From: Yamagishiella unicocca
Lineage: Eukaryota > Chlorophyta > Chlorophyceae > Chlamydomonadales > Volvocaceae
Assembly (NCBI GenBank): GCA_003116995.1
Contig: BDSL01000037.1
Coordinates: 124,001-188,000, forward strand
Length of the DNA: 64,000 bases
Reading direction: 5' to 3'
Under the pieces are notes generated by a model, which was given only the letters and a program-made list of their open reading frames with translations, was not told where the DNA came from and did not search any database. This document shows, piece by piece, positions 11,601 to 23,600 of the stretch; the first letter of the stretch is position 1, and each line of letters starts with the position of its first letter. Both the position numbers and the translations under genes were made by a program.

Positions 11601-14600
11601 GGAGCAGGGGGCCGCAGTGATTACAAAACACACATACACATACACATACACGTACACAGGGACTAGGGGCGGTGTTTGGCAGGCCAGTTGTGTGGTGCGA
11701 TTACCCAGGAGGCGCCTTCATGGACACCTGACGTTTGCTGATGTTGCTAACTACTCAATGCCTGGAACCCCTCAAAGGGCGAAGACGAGGGCGAGGGCGT
11801 TGTAGACGACAGCCTCACGCGTGGCATAGGAGCACGCGACACGGATGTACGACAGTACGACACCTACCGTTATGCTACCAGCAAAGGCCCTGGTGGTGTT
11901 CACGGCGCCGACCAGTGCCGAGCCGGAGGTTCGCAGCGCCAGGAGCTGTCCCGGCTGTAGATTTTGAGGGAGGGGAGGGAATGGGGCGGAGGGGGGCCAG
12001 GACGGGGAGGGGAGGGGTTTGGAGGACGGCTTGGGTTTGGCGCAAGTTCGGTGGGATCAAATGAGGAAAGTAATCGGAAATTTGAGGAAAAAACGACCAG
12101 CGCGCCGTCAGGAACGGGATGCGACATAACCCGCCTGGCCCACTCATTTAGGGACGCGACTACGGCGATTATCGTGTAGGCCTACAAGTATGCAGCACTG
12201 GGTTACCATTCGGTCGAGCAATCGAGCGCGACTAGGAGGTCCTTCGGTGTCGTACTTTGACGCGTGAAAAAGCGGTGCAAGGCTCTGAGGCACACGCCAA
12301 TAAGACGGTATCTTAGCAAAACGCGGCGAACGCCGTCCGTTTCGCTCGCCAAGCCTCGCCCTGCTGGTGACTCACCACCAACGTCGCGTTGGCCGCCAAC
12401 CGAACTGTGAGCACCGCGTCATCGGAGGTGGTGCTGCACAGCGCGGCGCCGCCGCCCAGCATCGTGTTGGAGGTCGCGTCGAAGATGCTACCGCAAGGCA
12501 CCAGTGACAGCGGCGCAGCGCGGGCGCTCAGCGCCAGCGCCACCGTCTTGCCATCGTCCGCCAAGCTCGCTGCCGCCAGCCCCAGAACACGGGGCTGACA
12601 AAGCGAGGAGCACGTCACCTGCACCCAGGCGGTGCCACGAAGCAACAAGGGCAAATCCAGGGGGGTTACATAAAAGAGGTCCAGGGGGGTTACATCAAAG
12701 AGGTCCAGGGGGGTTGCATCAAAGAGGTCCAGGGGGGTTACATAAAAGAGGTCCAGGAAGGTTGCATAAAAGAGGTCCAGGGGGGGTACATCAAAGAGGT
12801 CCAGGGGGGTTACATAAAAGAGGTCCAGGGGAGTTGCATAAAAGAGGTCCAGGGGGGGTACATCAAAGAGGTCCAGGGGGGTTGCAAAAAAGAGGTCCAG
12901 GGGGGTTGCATAAAAGAGGTCCAGGGGGGGTGCATAAAAGAAATCCCAGGGGGTTACATAAAAGAGGTCCAGGGGGGTTACATAAGAGAGGTCCAGGGGG
13001 GGACGCTCAAGGAACGACTGGAGTAAACTGTGCAGAGGGCAACGCTGCGCTTTAAAAACATGGGTTACGTTATCGGACCCGAGTAGCGCATACGGGTAAG
13101 AGGTGCACGATAAACGGAAGCGCGCTGACACCTGACACTCTGAGCAAGGTTACGCGAGTTGAGGGGGTGTCTGTAGCGTAAGGTCCAAGTCAGTGGTCCC
13201 TCCTTTTCCGGCCCCTCCCTTTCCATTCGAGACAAGGCTCCGTAGGCACCGTGAAGCATTAAACTAACAGTGACGAGAGACAGATTACAGGAGGCTTTTA
13301 AGTCAGAAGCACCTCTTTCCCAAGCCCCGCCAACCAGCGGGCCGGGCCGGGCCGTCCGGCCAGCGCGCACTCACCTGGACTAGGGCCTGACTGGCAGCGT
13401 CGCAGGTCCACCTTGTGCACCCCTGCACGAGCGAGCACTCGCTATCCACGCCGCACTGCTGGTCGGAGGATGATGACGAGTCACATGTGACGGTGCCCGC
13501 ATTGAGCCGTGCCACTGAATCCAAGGTACTCTGCATGCTGCAGAACGATGTGGGTGGTGGCGGGCTTGGACGTACTGCACTTGGAGGCGATGGGCTCGGA
13601 GGCGATGGGTTCGGAGGCGATGGGCTCGGAGGCGGTGGGTTCGGAGGTGATGGGTTCGGAGGCGATGGGTTCGGAGGTGATGGGTTCGGAGGTGAAGGGT
13701 TCGGAGGTGAAGGGTTCGGAGGCACTGGGTTCGGAGGCGATGAGCTCGGAGGGGATGAGCTCGGAGGTGATGAGCTTGGAGGCGATGAGCTCGGAGGGGA
13801 TGAGCTTGGAGGCGATGAGCTCGGAGGGGATGAGCTTGGAGGTGATGAGCTCGCAGACTCGGGGCTTGGAGGTGATGAGCTCGCAGACTCTGGGCTCGGA
13901 GGCGATGAGCTCGGAGGCGATGAGCTTGGAGGTGATGAGCTCGGAGGCGATGAGCTTGGAGGTGATGAGCTCGGAGGCGATGAGCTTGGAGGTGATGAGC
14001 TCGCAGACTCGGGGCTTGGAGGCGATGAGCTTGGAGGTGATGAGCTCGCAGACTCTGGGCTCGGAGGCGATGAGCTTGGAGGTGATGAGCTCGCAGACTC
14101 GGGACTAGGAGGCGATGAGCTTGGCGGCGATGAGCTCGCAGACTCTGGGCTCGGAGGCGATGAGCTTGGCGGCGATGAGCTCGCAGACTCTGGGCTCGGA
14201 GGCGATGAGCTTGGAGGTGATGAGCTCGCAGACTCGGGGCTTGGAGGTGATGAGCTCGCAGACTCGGGGCTCGGAGGTGATGAGCTTGAAGGCGATGAGC
14301 TCGCAGACTCGGGGCTCGGAGGAGATGAGCTTGGAGGTGATGAGCTCGCAGACTCGGGGCTCGGAGGCGATGAGCTTGGAGGCGATGAGCTCGCTGACTC
14401 TGGGCTCGGAGGTGATGAGCTTGAAGGCGATGAGCTCGCAGACTCTGGGCTCGGAGGTGATGAGCTTGGAGGTGATGAGCTCGCAGACTCGGGGCTCGGA
14501 GGCGATGAGCTTGGAGGCGATGAGCTCGCTGACTCTGGGCTCGGAGGTGATGAGCTTGAAGGCGATGAGCTCGCAGACTCTGGGCTCGGAGGTGATGAGC

Positions 14601-17600
14601 TTGGAGGTGATGAGCTCGCAGACTCGGGGCTCGGAGGCGATGAGCTTGGAGGCGATGAGCTCGCAGACTCTGGGCTCGGAGGCGATGAGCTTGGAGGCGA
14701 TGAGCTCGCAGACTCTGGGCTCGGAGGTGATGAGCTTGAAGGCGATGAGCTCGCAGACTCGGGGCTCGGAGGTGATGAGCTTGGAGGTGATGAGCTCGCA
14801 GACTCGGGGCTCGGAGGCGATGAGCTTGGAGGCGATGAGCTGGCAGACTCGGGGCTTGGAGGCGATGAACTCGGAGGTGATGAGCTCGGAGGCACTGGGT
14901 TGGGAGGCGCTGTGCTCGGAAGCACTGGGCTCGGAGGCACTGGGCTTGGCGGCAGTGGGCTTGGTGACAGTGGGCTCGGAGGCAGTGGGCTTGGCGGCAG
15001 TGGGCTTGGTGACAGTGGGCTCGGAGGCAGTGGGCTTGGCGGCAGTGGGCTTGGCGGCAGTGGGCTCGGAGGCACTGGGCTCGGAGGTGATGGATTTGGC
15101 GGCACTGGGCTTGGCGGCTCTGGGCTTGGCGGCAGTGGGCTTGGCGGCAGTGGGCTTGGCGGCAGTGGGCTTGGCGGCAGTGGGCTTGGCGGCAGTGGGC
15201 TTGGCGGCAGTGGGCTTGGCGGCAGTGGGCTGGGCGGCAGTGGGCTCGGAGGCAGTGGGCTGGGCGGCAGTGGGCTCGGAGGCAGTGGGCTCGGAGGCGG
15301 CGGTGAGGGGCATGTGGAGGAGCATGATCGAGTTCCCAAAGGTGTCATTGTGCCCGTCAAGTTGGTGCAGACCTCCAGCGGAATGAAGGTCGTCAATGCA
15401 GCAGCACCCGAGGAAGCATTCGAGGGCCAGGAGCTGGCCTGTGCCGTGCAGTCGGTCACTGGTTTGAAAACGGAGAAGGCCCAAGCGCCGATGTTGCTAG
15501 TGCGGTAGGAACGGCAGCCGTAGACGTCGATGGAGCAAGAGGGGTCGATGGCGGAGCGTGTCAAGTTCCAGTTGGGAAAGGCGTCGCAGGCGGGTTGAGG
15601 TGGCGGCGGCAGAGGCATCGTCGCATTGGCGGAGCTTGGGTTGCCCAGGGTGATAGCGTTGAGGACAAAGCTGGAGACGGCGTCATTGGCGGGGTTGCAG
15701 GTGACGACGCGGGTTTGGAGCGGCACCGGCGACCCGCAGTCGCACTCACTCCAACCGCCTGGCGTCGTTACATGGGTAGCACATGGATGGGGTGCATTGC
15801 GACGGGCGGGTTGTTCAAATGTGCTGGGGGCGGGCAGGGGCACACGCGGTGAAGCAAAGTGCCTGGGCTACGGTTTCCAATGGTGGGCACAGGTAGGCGA
15901 CCAGTCTCTGTGACAGTGCAAGTCTCTCTGCTAGTGCCAATCGTGCGTCTAAGCGTTCCTCGGGCTTCGCTCCAGGAGCAAACATGACGGGCAGGGAGCT
16001 GCCCTAATTCCGCACTCGCCTAACCTGTGCATAAACGCGTACACGATATCGGTGAATATTGCACTCAATCCGCACCCTGAGTGTAAGTGTTTCCCATCGA
16101 ACGTAAAACATGTACATTCGAAGAAGCCTGCGGCAGCTCGTCCACAACCCACAGAGAGGTCAACCTACCAACTGAAAAGTTGTACGGGGGCTGTACACCA
16201 AACGGCTCCGAGTAGTTGGTGGTTACTCCGTCACTGATTCGTAGGAAGAAGCGGGGGGTGCCCGCTGCCGCCACCACTGCCGCCGTCAGCTCGGGCAGCT
16301 CCGAAGCCAGCGGTACGCGCCACTTCAGCTTGCCGCCGGCAAGCGTCAGGTTCGTTTTTTCTGCGAGCACCGCCAGGGCCTGCGAGGCTGGCCGCTGCTG
16401 TTCCTGCTGGGTAGCTCCAGAAGGCGGATCGGTGGCGCAGTCCGATTCGTACCTGATCAGGCGCATACATCCCGCAGCGACGGCAGTCAGACGCTATGGC
16501 CATACACAACATCCGAATCATTCGCCAGGCAAAGTTTAGCAAAATTGATGCCGGATGTACTCGTCAAATCAAGTGACGCTATGCCACACCTCGCTTGCGT
16601 TCCAGACGCCTCATAAACGACACAGCAGGCGGCAAAGCACGACGGGTAGCGGAGGGCTGGCAGCGGCACGGCACAGCACAGCTGCCACGCATGCAACCCG
16701 ACACCAGACAAAGGCCGCACCATAGAGTGATGTCGAGCGGCTGTGCCACCCCACTCGCCCAGCCGATGGTGGACCAGTGCACGGCCGTGGTGGCGCCCTG
16801 CCGGGTGGAGAGGCCGTGATGGACGAGGCTGTGTAAACTACAGGTGTTGGTGTTGTGGGCAGTGCTCGGATTATCAACCATATGACACAGGTTGGCAAGG
16901 GTGTTCAATCAGGGCGTTTGTGTCTGGTTGGCCAAAGCCGACGACCTGGCACCTAGCACCCTGGCCACACGTAGCAGCCTGACCACGTAGCAGCCTACCC
17001 ACCCAGCGGCCTACCCACCCAGCGGCCTACCCACCCAGCGGCCTGCCCACCCAGCAGCCTACCCACCTGGATCAGCACCTGTCCAGCAGCTGGCAGCACC
17101 ACCGCTGGTGCGCCGGCGAGCAGACCCTCGCCGAGGCCCATGCCGCCGCCGCCCGCGGTGCCGGACACACCCGCTGCCGCGCCGCCCATGGCCCCCAGAG
17201 ACATGCACAGTGGCCGGCGGGGAGGGGCGGCTGCGCCAGACGTGGTGGTGTTGGCCTGTGGAAAGGAGGCAGCGGGGTGGCATGCGGATATCAGTAAATT
17301 ATCGACCACACAACAAAAGGACAGACACACACAATGGGTCTCCCTCCCTCTACCGGTAGCATAGAGCATGTTAGTTAAACAAAAATCTGAGACGGTAGCA
17401 CGTTCATATCAAACCATTGAGACGCCTCGCAAACACCTGCCTTTCCAGCACCCAAGGGGCTGCCTTTACATGTTCCCTTCCGCCCGCTCCCGCCCCCCGT
17501 ATGTGACGCTCCTCTCGAGACCCAGCATGGAGTCCCTGAATGAGCGCCTGCCCCCCCCCCTTGGATTCGCGGATGTATTTCATACCCCCCCCCAGCCTTT

Positions 17601-20600
17601 TCTGTAACCTCCCTCCTACCCAGCCTCCTCCCTGGAGCCACCCACCTGGTTGTCTAGCCAGTCCATGAGGGCCCGGTACTTGTGCGCCTCGGAGGTGAGT
17701 TGGCCCGTGTATTCCTGGGGCCCCGGGGGAAAGGTGGGAGCAGCGGGCAGCGGAGTTGGGGTGCCGAAATAATTCTAAACAGCAAGATGGAGGGCCTGAT
17801 GAGGCTGTTAAGTTTGGATGCTAGCTTGCCGGGACGGTAGCCCCGATAGGGTACGAGGGGGCAAAGAAGTCCTGCAGCCCCGTTCCATACTACGAACACC
17901 CGGGCACCTGTTCCTCCCTGGAGCGCAACTTTCCAGCCGGCCACTCCCTGCCATGATGACAGTATGGCAGCTAGCCGATTCCAGCGAGGCGCGTTATGAT
18001 ACCTGCTACCGTACGCCCCCCCCCCCGCTGCTCCCACACCCAAAACCTCGCCAACTCTCCCCGTCCTTACTTACCATGCCGATAAGCTCACTTGCCCCTC
18101 CACCCCTCCTCGAACTGATCCTCTCCACCCATCCCCAGCCCCCCCCCCCGCACCTGCAGGCCCCAGCTGCCGTACTGCGTGAACGTCCCGGTGCTGACGA
18201 ACTGCATCCACGGCCGGCCCTCACCCACCAGCCCCGCCCCCACGTGCGCGTCTAGGTATGCCGTATACAGGCGGTGCATGTCAGGGTGGCGGTTGGCTGC
18301 AATGTACTTTGACGCCAGGCCTGGGGTCATGGAACCCCGCTCGATGGCCGAGGCCTCGACCATGGAGGGACCGGCCTCGTACGTTATCAGCGGCACGCCG
18401 TACGGCGCTGCCGCCGCCGCCACGGCCTTGGCATCGGCCTCGATCTTCGGCAGCGTGGTGTTGCACTTGGCGATCATCTGCTCCACGGTGAGGGACACGT
18501 CGACCGCGCCGTTGCTGCCCAGGCCGCAGTTCCAGTAGCCGGTGACGCCGTAATAGTCAACCTGCCGTACGGTACGGCACGTCACGTCACGGTACGATAA
18601 TGTAATCGCATCCCCCGGGGGAAGAGTTAGCGTCCCCGTTGCAAAGGCGCGGCAACGGTGGGCAGCGCGGTGTGTGCAAGTTAGCGGTGCGTGGGTTCCA
18701 GTTCCAGGATCCAACAAAAGGCCGGCCGGTTCCAGGATCCAAAAATTACAAATTAAAAATCCCAGCCCAGTCCAGCCCGGTGACAGCTGGTGCCGGCCTG
18801 GTCCGGACCTTGCGCCATCCCAGCCCTACCAACTCACCTTGGCCGCGGTGCCGTTCCATCCCAGCGTCTCTCGCATCACGACCGCTCCGCAGCCCGTGCC
18901 GTTGCTGCACAGGTAGCTCCAGCCGCCCAGAACCACCTTCACGCGGCTCTCGCCGCTTCCCGGAGCGGCGGCAAAGGCGGATCGGAAGATGTCGGCGATC
19001 TGGATGGTGCGCAGCGCATGGTATCGGTAGGCGGCGCTGAAGGCGTTGGCGGAGAGGTTCAGCGCCAGGCCTCGGTCCCGGGAATAGGCGTGCTGCGCGA
19101 AGAGCGGGTTCCACACCTGCAGGATTTGTTTCGCGAGCACAGCAAGAAAGGAGTGGCTCGTCGGGCGGAGGGCCTAGTATTTAGGGTTTAGGGTTGGGGT
19201 ATAAAAGGAATCCGCGGTTTGGGCTGGGGGGCCGGATTGCGTTTTAATGGACGGTCGTGTTGACGCCCTGTCGTCTCGTCCAACCATTCAAGGATACCGT
19301 TCTCACCTCATAAACCTGCAAAACCCGCGTTTCCGCCCCGGAGTCGCCCGGCCTTACGCCCGATATCAAACACCTGCATTCCCGCCACGGAATCACCCGC
19401 CTACATGCCACGATATGAAGCACCCAAATTCCCGGCCCGAGATATGTAGTTAAACCCTAAAGAAAGTTCCCGAAGAGGATCTTCAGATTCCCGCAAGGGG
19501 TCGTTTAACTCCATAAATAGCCCCTTACGGGCACATAATTATATACGTAGCTTTGCGCCTTTTATACACATACACCCTTGTGCCTCAAAAGCACCCGCAT
19601 TACCGCCCCGAAACCACCCGCGCCGAAACCACTCGTAGCACATACCTCGTTGGAGTGCTCCACGTACACGTTGACATCGGGCCGCAGCGTGTCGCGCAGC
19701 AGCGCCGCCAAGGCCGCCACGTACGCGTCGTCCGCCAGGTGGTGCACATTGACCCACGGGTCGGCGCCCACCAGGTTGCACAGCTGCACCATGTGCTCCA
19801 GCGCAATGCCGCCGGCCCGGGCCTGTGGACGAAGCCGCCATGTGTTCCAACACAACGGACACGGAAGGGGCATCTCAGCTGCCATGGGGGCACAACACAA
19901 GGCCCAGCTGCATCCTGGCCTGAAGCAGAAGGAGAACCGCATCCTGGCCCCACGGGCCTGTGCCGCGTCGCACGCCCACGACCTCTTTCTTCTAGGCTTT
20001 CTTTCCCCCTATCCTTTCTCTCTCAACCCCGCCGCCTCCCCCGGCGCTAAGCGAGCAGCGCCTCCATACCTGAGTATCGTGGGTGGGCTTCGTTCGACCG
20101 CCCCAGGCGTTCACGCCACCCGCCGTCGCCTCCAGCCAGCTCGTGTTGCCGTTGGTGCTCGTCCAGCCCATGAAGCGGAGCACCCGGTACCTGGCGATGC
20201 TCTGTAGGGGGGAAAGCCAGGATGTATGGGGTTGGTTCCGGAGCAGGGAGGACGGTTCCGGAGCAGGGAGGCTGGTTCCGCGGAGCAGGGAGGCTGGTTC
20301 CGCGGAGCAGGGAGGGCGGTTCCGGAGCAGGGAAGGCGGTTCCGGGGCAGGGAGGGTGGTTCCGGGGCAGGGGAGGGCGGTTCCGGTGCAGGGAGGGCGG
20401 TTCCGGAGCAGGGAGGGCATGAAAGGGAGTGCAGTTCAGGAAGCGCAGAACCCGGTCTCCGGCGGCGACGGTTATTGTGGTGTTTGAGTTGAAGCGATGG
20501 ATGCGGGATCGAAAGTGGAGGGCTCGCGTGCCTGCACTGAGCTTGCAATCGATGGGAGTGCGACGAAAGCGACAAAACGCCGCAAGACTCAAACCCTAAA

Positions 20601-23600
20601 ACCCTAAAACCCATGTTGCATAGGCGGCAAGTGCGGCGTCTCAGGTTGCGTGCAGAGGCGGGGCCAGGTAGGGGCCAGAGGGCTGGCCCAACAGGAATAC
20701 AGGATGCCGCACGCTTAGGACTCGTTCCCGAGTAACGACATATGTTCCTCCAATGTTCCACAAACGCCAGCGTGCATTAGCTGCTGTCCTTTGCCGCGCT
20801 GCTGCATACGGTAGCGTCTAATCCGTGCCCCCCCCCCGACCCTTTGCCCTCCTCTCTTCATCCCATAAGGCCCAAACCAAACCGCGCCGCACCTTCAGGA
20901 ACCAGGGGTGGAAGGGCACCCGGTCCACCCGACCCTCCCACGCGCCGCCTGCGCCCGCGCCGCCAGCGGACGCTCCGGCGCCGTCGGCCGTCGGCACGAT
21001 GCGGATGTTACGCAGCGGGTTGTCGGGGTTGGTGGCGGCGAGGACCAGGTGGACGCCGTTATCACCGCAGTAGGCCGCGCCGGTGGCGGCGCAGGCGAGG
21101 TTGGCGGTGGGCGCGAAGACAATCTCCACGCGCCCCTTGGCCCTGTGCGGATAAGACGCCCGGCGGGGGCGGGGGGGGTGCGGGGGCGTGCGCGTCGGTT
21201 GAAGATCATGGAATGGCCAAGGTAACTAACCTTGACGCGCGCCTCACCTAAGCATCCTCACCTAAGCATCCTCACCGAACTGTTGTTTCTTGTTTCTTAG
21301 AATAAACCATAAAGCGTCGGTCCCCGAAGGACACATGCAAACCGCCATCAACGAACAGGCCTGGCAAGAAAACAAAAATAGCAACAAACGCACACACGCG
21401 TGACCGACCGACCTGCTGGACACGCGAGCGTCAAACTGGAAGTCCAGGCGACCTTCTCCGTCGTAAAGTACGACATATCGTCCAGGCCAGACGTGTAGCA
21501 GCATGTCGCGCAGCAGCAGCTTGTGCGCCACCGTGTTGGGGGGCAGGCGCGAGGGGTAGCCGTCGGGGCGCAGATCCAGAGCCACCCCGGTGTCCCATGG
21601 GTTCTCGAGGGAGCTGCGGGGAGGCAACCATACAACTGAATAACTGAATAACTGAATAACTGAAGACCGTTTGCGGTTGTGGAGCTGAGCGAGTAATCCG
21701 GTGCCGCGGCACCCCCCCCCCCGGCGAGATCAAGAAGACGCGGCGGAGGCTCGTAAACACATGAGGAGGCGTCCGGGCCACAGGTCGGAGGGCTCTTCGC
21801 TGCGCCGCGGCTTCGATAGACAAAGGCTGGGTGAAGAAGGCTGGGTGAAAAAGGCTGGGTGAAGAAGGCTGGGTGAAGAAGGCTGGGTGAAGAAGGCTGG
21901 GTGAAGAAGGCTGGGTGAAGAAGGCTGGGTGAAAAAGGCTGGGTGAAGAAGGCTGGGTGAAGAAGGCTGGGTGAAGAAGGCTGGGTGAAGAAGGCTGGGT
22001 GAAAAAGGCTGGGTGAAAAAGGCTGGGTGAAAAAGGCTGGGTGAAAAAGGCTGGGTGAAGAAGGCTGGGTGAAGAAGGCTGGGTGAAGAAGGCTGGGTGA
22101 AGAAGGCTGGGTGAAAAAGGCTGGGTGAAAAAGGCTGGGTGAAAAAGGCTGGGTGAAAAAGGCTGGGTGAAGAAGGCTGGGTGAAAAAGGCTGGGTGAAA
22201 AAGGCTGGGTGAAAAAGGCTGGGTGAAAAAGGCTGGGTGAAGAAGGCTGGGTGAAAAAGGCTGGGTGAAGGAGGCTGGGTGAAAAAGGCTGGGTGAAAAA
22301 GGCTGGGTGAAAAAGGCTGGTTGAAGGAGGCTGGGTGAAAAAGGCTGGGTGAAAAAGGCTGGGTGCCCAGGTCGATCAGGTATTCGGACAGACCAAGGCC
22401 GACTACCCGGATATAGTGGTAGCTCGAGTAGAAAACAATCCGACTTCAATCCCCGAAACCCCAAGAACCCGTCGCTCACGTGTCCGGCGCGTTGGCGGTC
22501 ATCCACTTGCTGCTGGTCTTCATGACGTCCGTCCAGATCCACTCCGCACTGTAGTACGCGGTCCCGGCCAGGTTCACGCCCGCCATCGACCCGCGGTTCA
22601 GCTGCGGCACCACGGTGACGCCGCTGGCGGCCGCCTCCGCCCCCTCACTGACGTTGCAAGCCGGGCCGCCGTACCCCGCCCAGCAGCGGCAGGCGCCGTG
22701 GAAGCAGGTGCCGTACACGCACTCGTCCGAGCAGCCCGACTCGCCGGGCCCTATGCAGGGGGCAACGCCACTGCGGCAGCATTGGGCGGGCAGGGAGGGC
22801 CAGGGCCGGGCGTTGGTGGGTAACGAAGGGCAAGTACCAAGGAAGTTATTTCGGTACCGCGAATATATTCGCCACCCTATCACTACAACCACGTGAACAA
22901 AGGGATACGACAAATAACAGACTGCTAACCACCACGCATCACATCACCACCCCCCCACCACCACCACCGCGCCCCCCCCCCCCACCACCATCACCACCAC
23001 CACCATCATTCGGTTCCTACGCGTGTACGGCACCCCTATCGTGCGCGCCGCCCTCACCTGCAGTCCCACTCGCATGTTCCGTTCTCGCCCTTCCTCCACC
23101 CCACATCGCACACGCAGCTGCCGTCGTCGCCGCAGCGGCCGTGTCCGCCGCAGCCGCAGTCGTGGCTGCAGTCGGTTCCCGAGTAGCCCGGGTAGCAGGC
23201 GCAAATCCCCTGGTCCAGACACTCGCCTGGGGCAAAGTTGGCGGGGTTGTCAGAGTAGCGAGAAGACCCGGTTACACGACATACGAAACGGAGGGCATAG
23301 GAGGCGTAGGAAACGCAGGAGATGGGATCGGGGGAGGGACAGTCCACGGCGGGCAAGCAGGGAGATGAAGGAAAGGAAACGGTGCGATGAATGATGGCAG
23401 TGCCGTGACGTACGGTGGTCGTAGAGTGTATCCGTACAGATCAGTAGGGCAGGCGGGGAAGCGAGTGAGCGCCGCGAACCGCTGTTGGTTACCAGGCGAG
23501 CAGCCGATGAAACAACCTCCCTAAGCGCATCGTGCCCGTTATTACAAACGCCACAACGCGCTAGTAATCAGCGGTCGCAAGCAACACGAACAAGTTTCAA

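Noticed and set aside
4058..12618. Polycystin-1 homologue
   Set aside because: REJ strands are present, but after them comes a single TM helix and a short tail, with no PLAT domain or six-helix channel.
12640..13010. LDLFYVTP repeats as coding
   Set aside because: A 24-bp intron minisatellite between two exons that join in phase 0.
13415..15508. Plus-strand frame of 697 codons (Gly-Gly-Asp-Glu-Leu repeats)
   Set aside because: It is the exact antisense of the Ser-Pro rod; the repeat unit is a multiple of three, so all frames stay open. The minus-strand frame has Cys-rich ends, splice sites and phase continuity.
21730..22542. Minus-strand frame with [10 protein letters not shown] repeats as extra exon of the giant gene
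   Set aside because: Entirely a 14-bp minisatellite; the neighbouring exons splice with matching phase 2 and continuous homology to module B without it.
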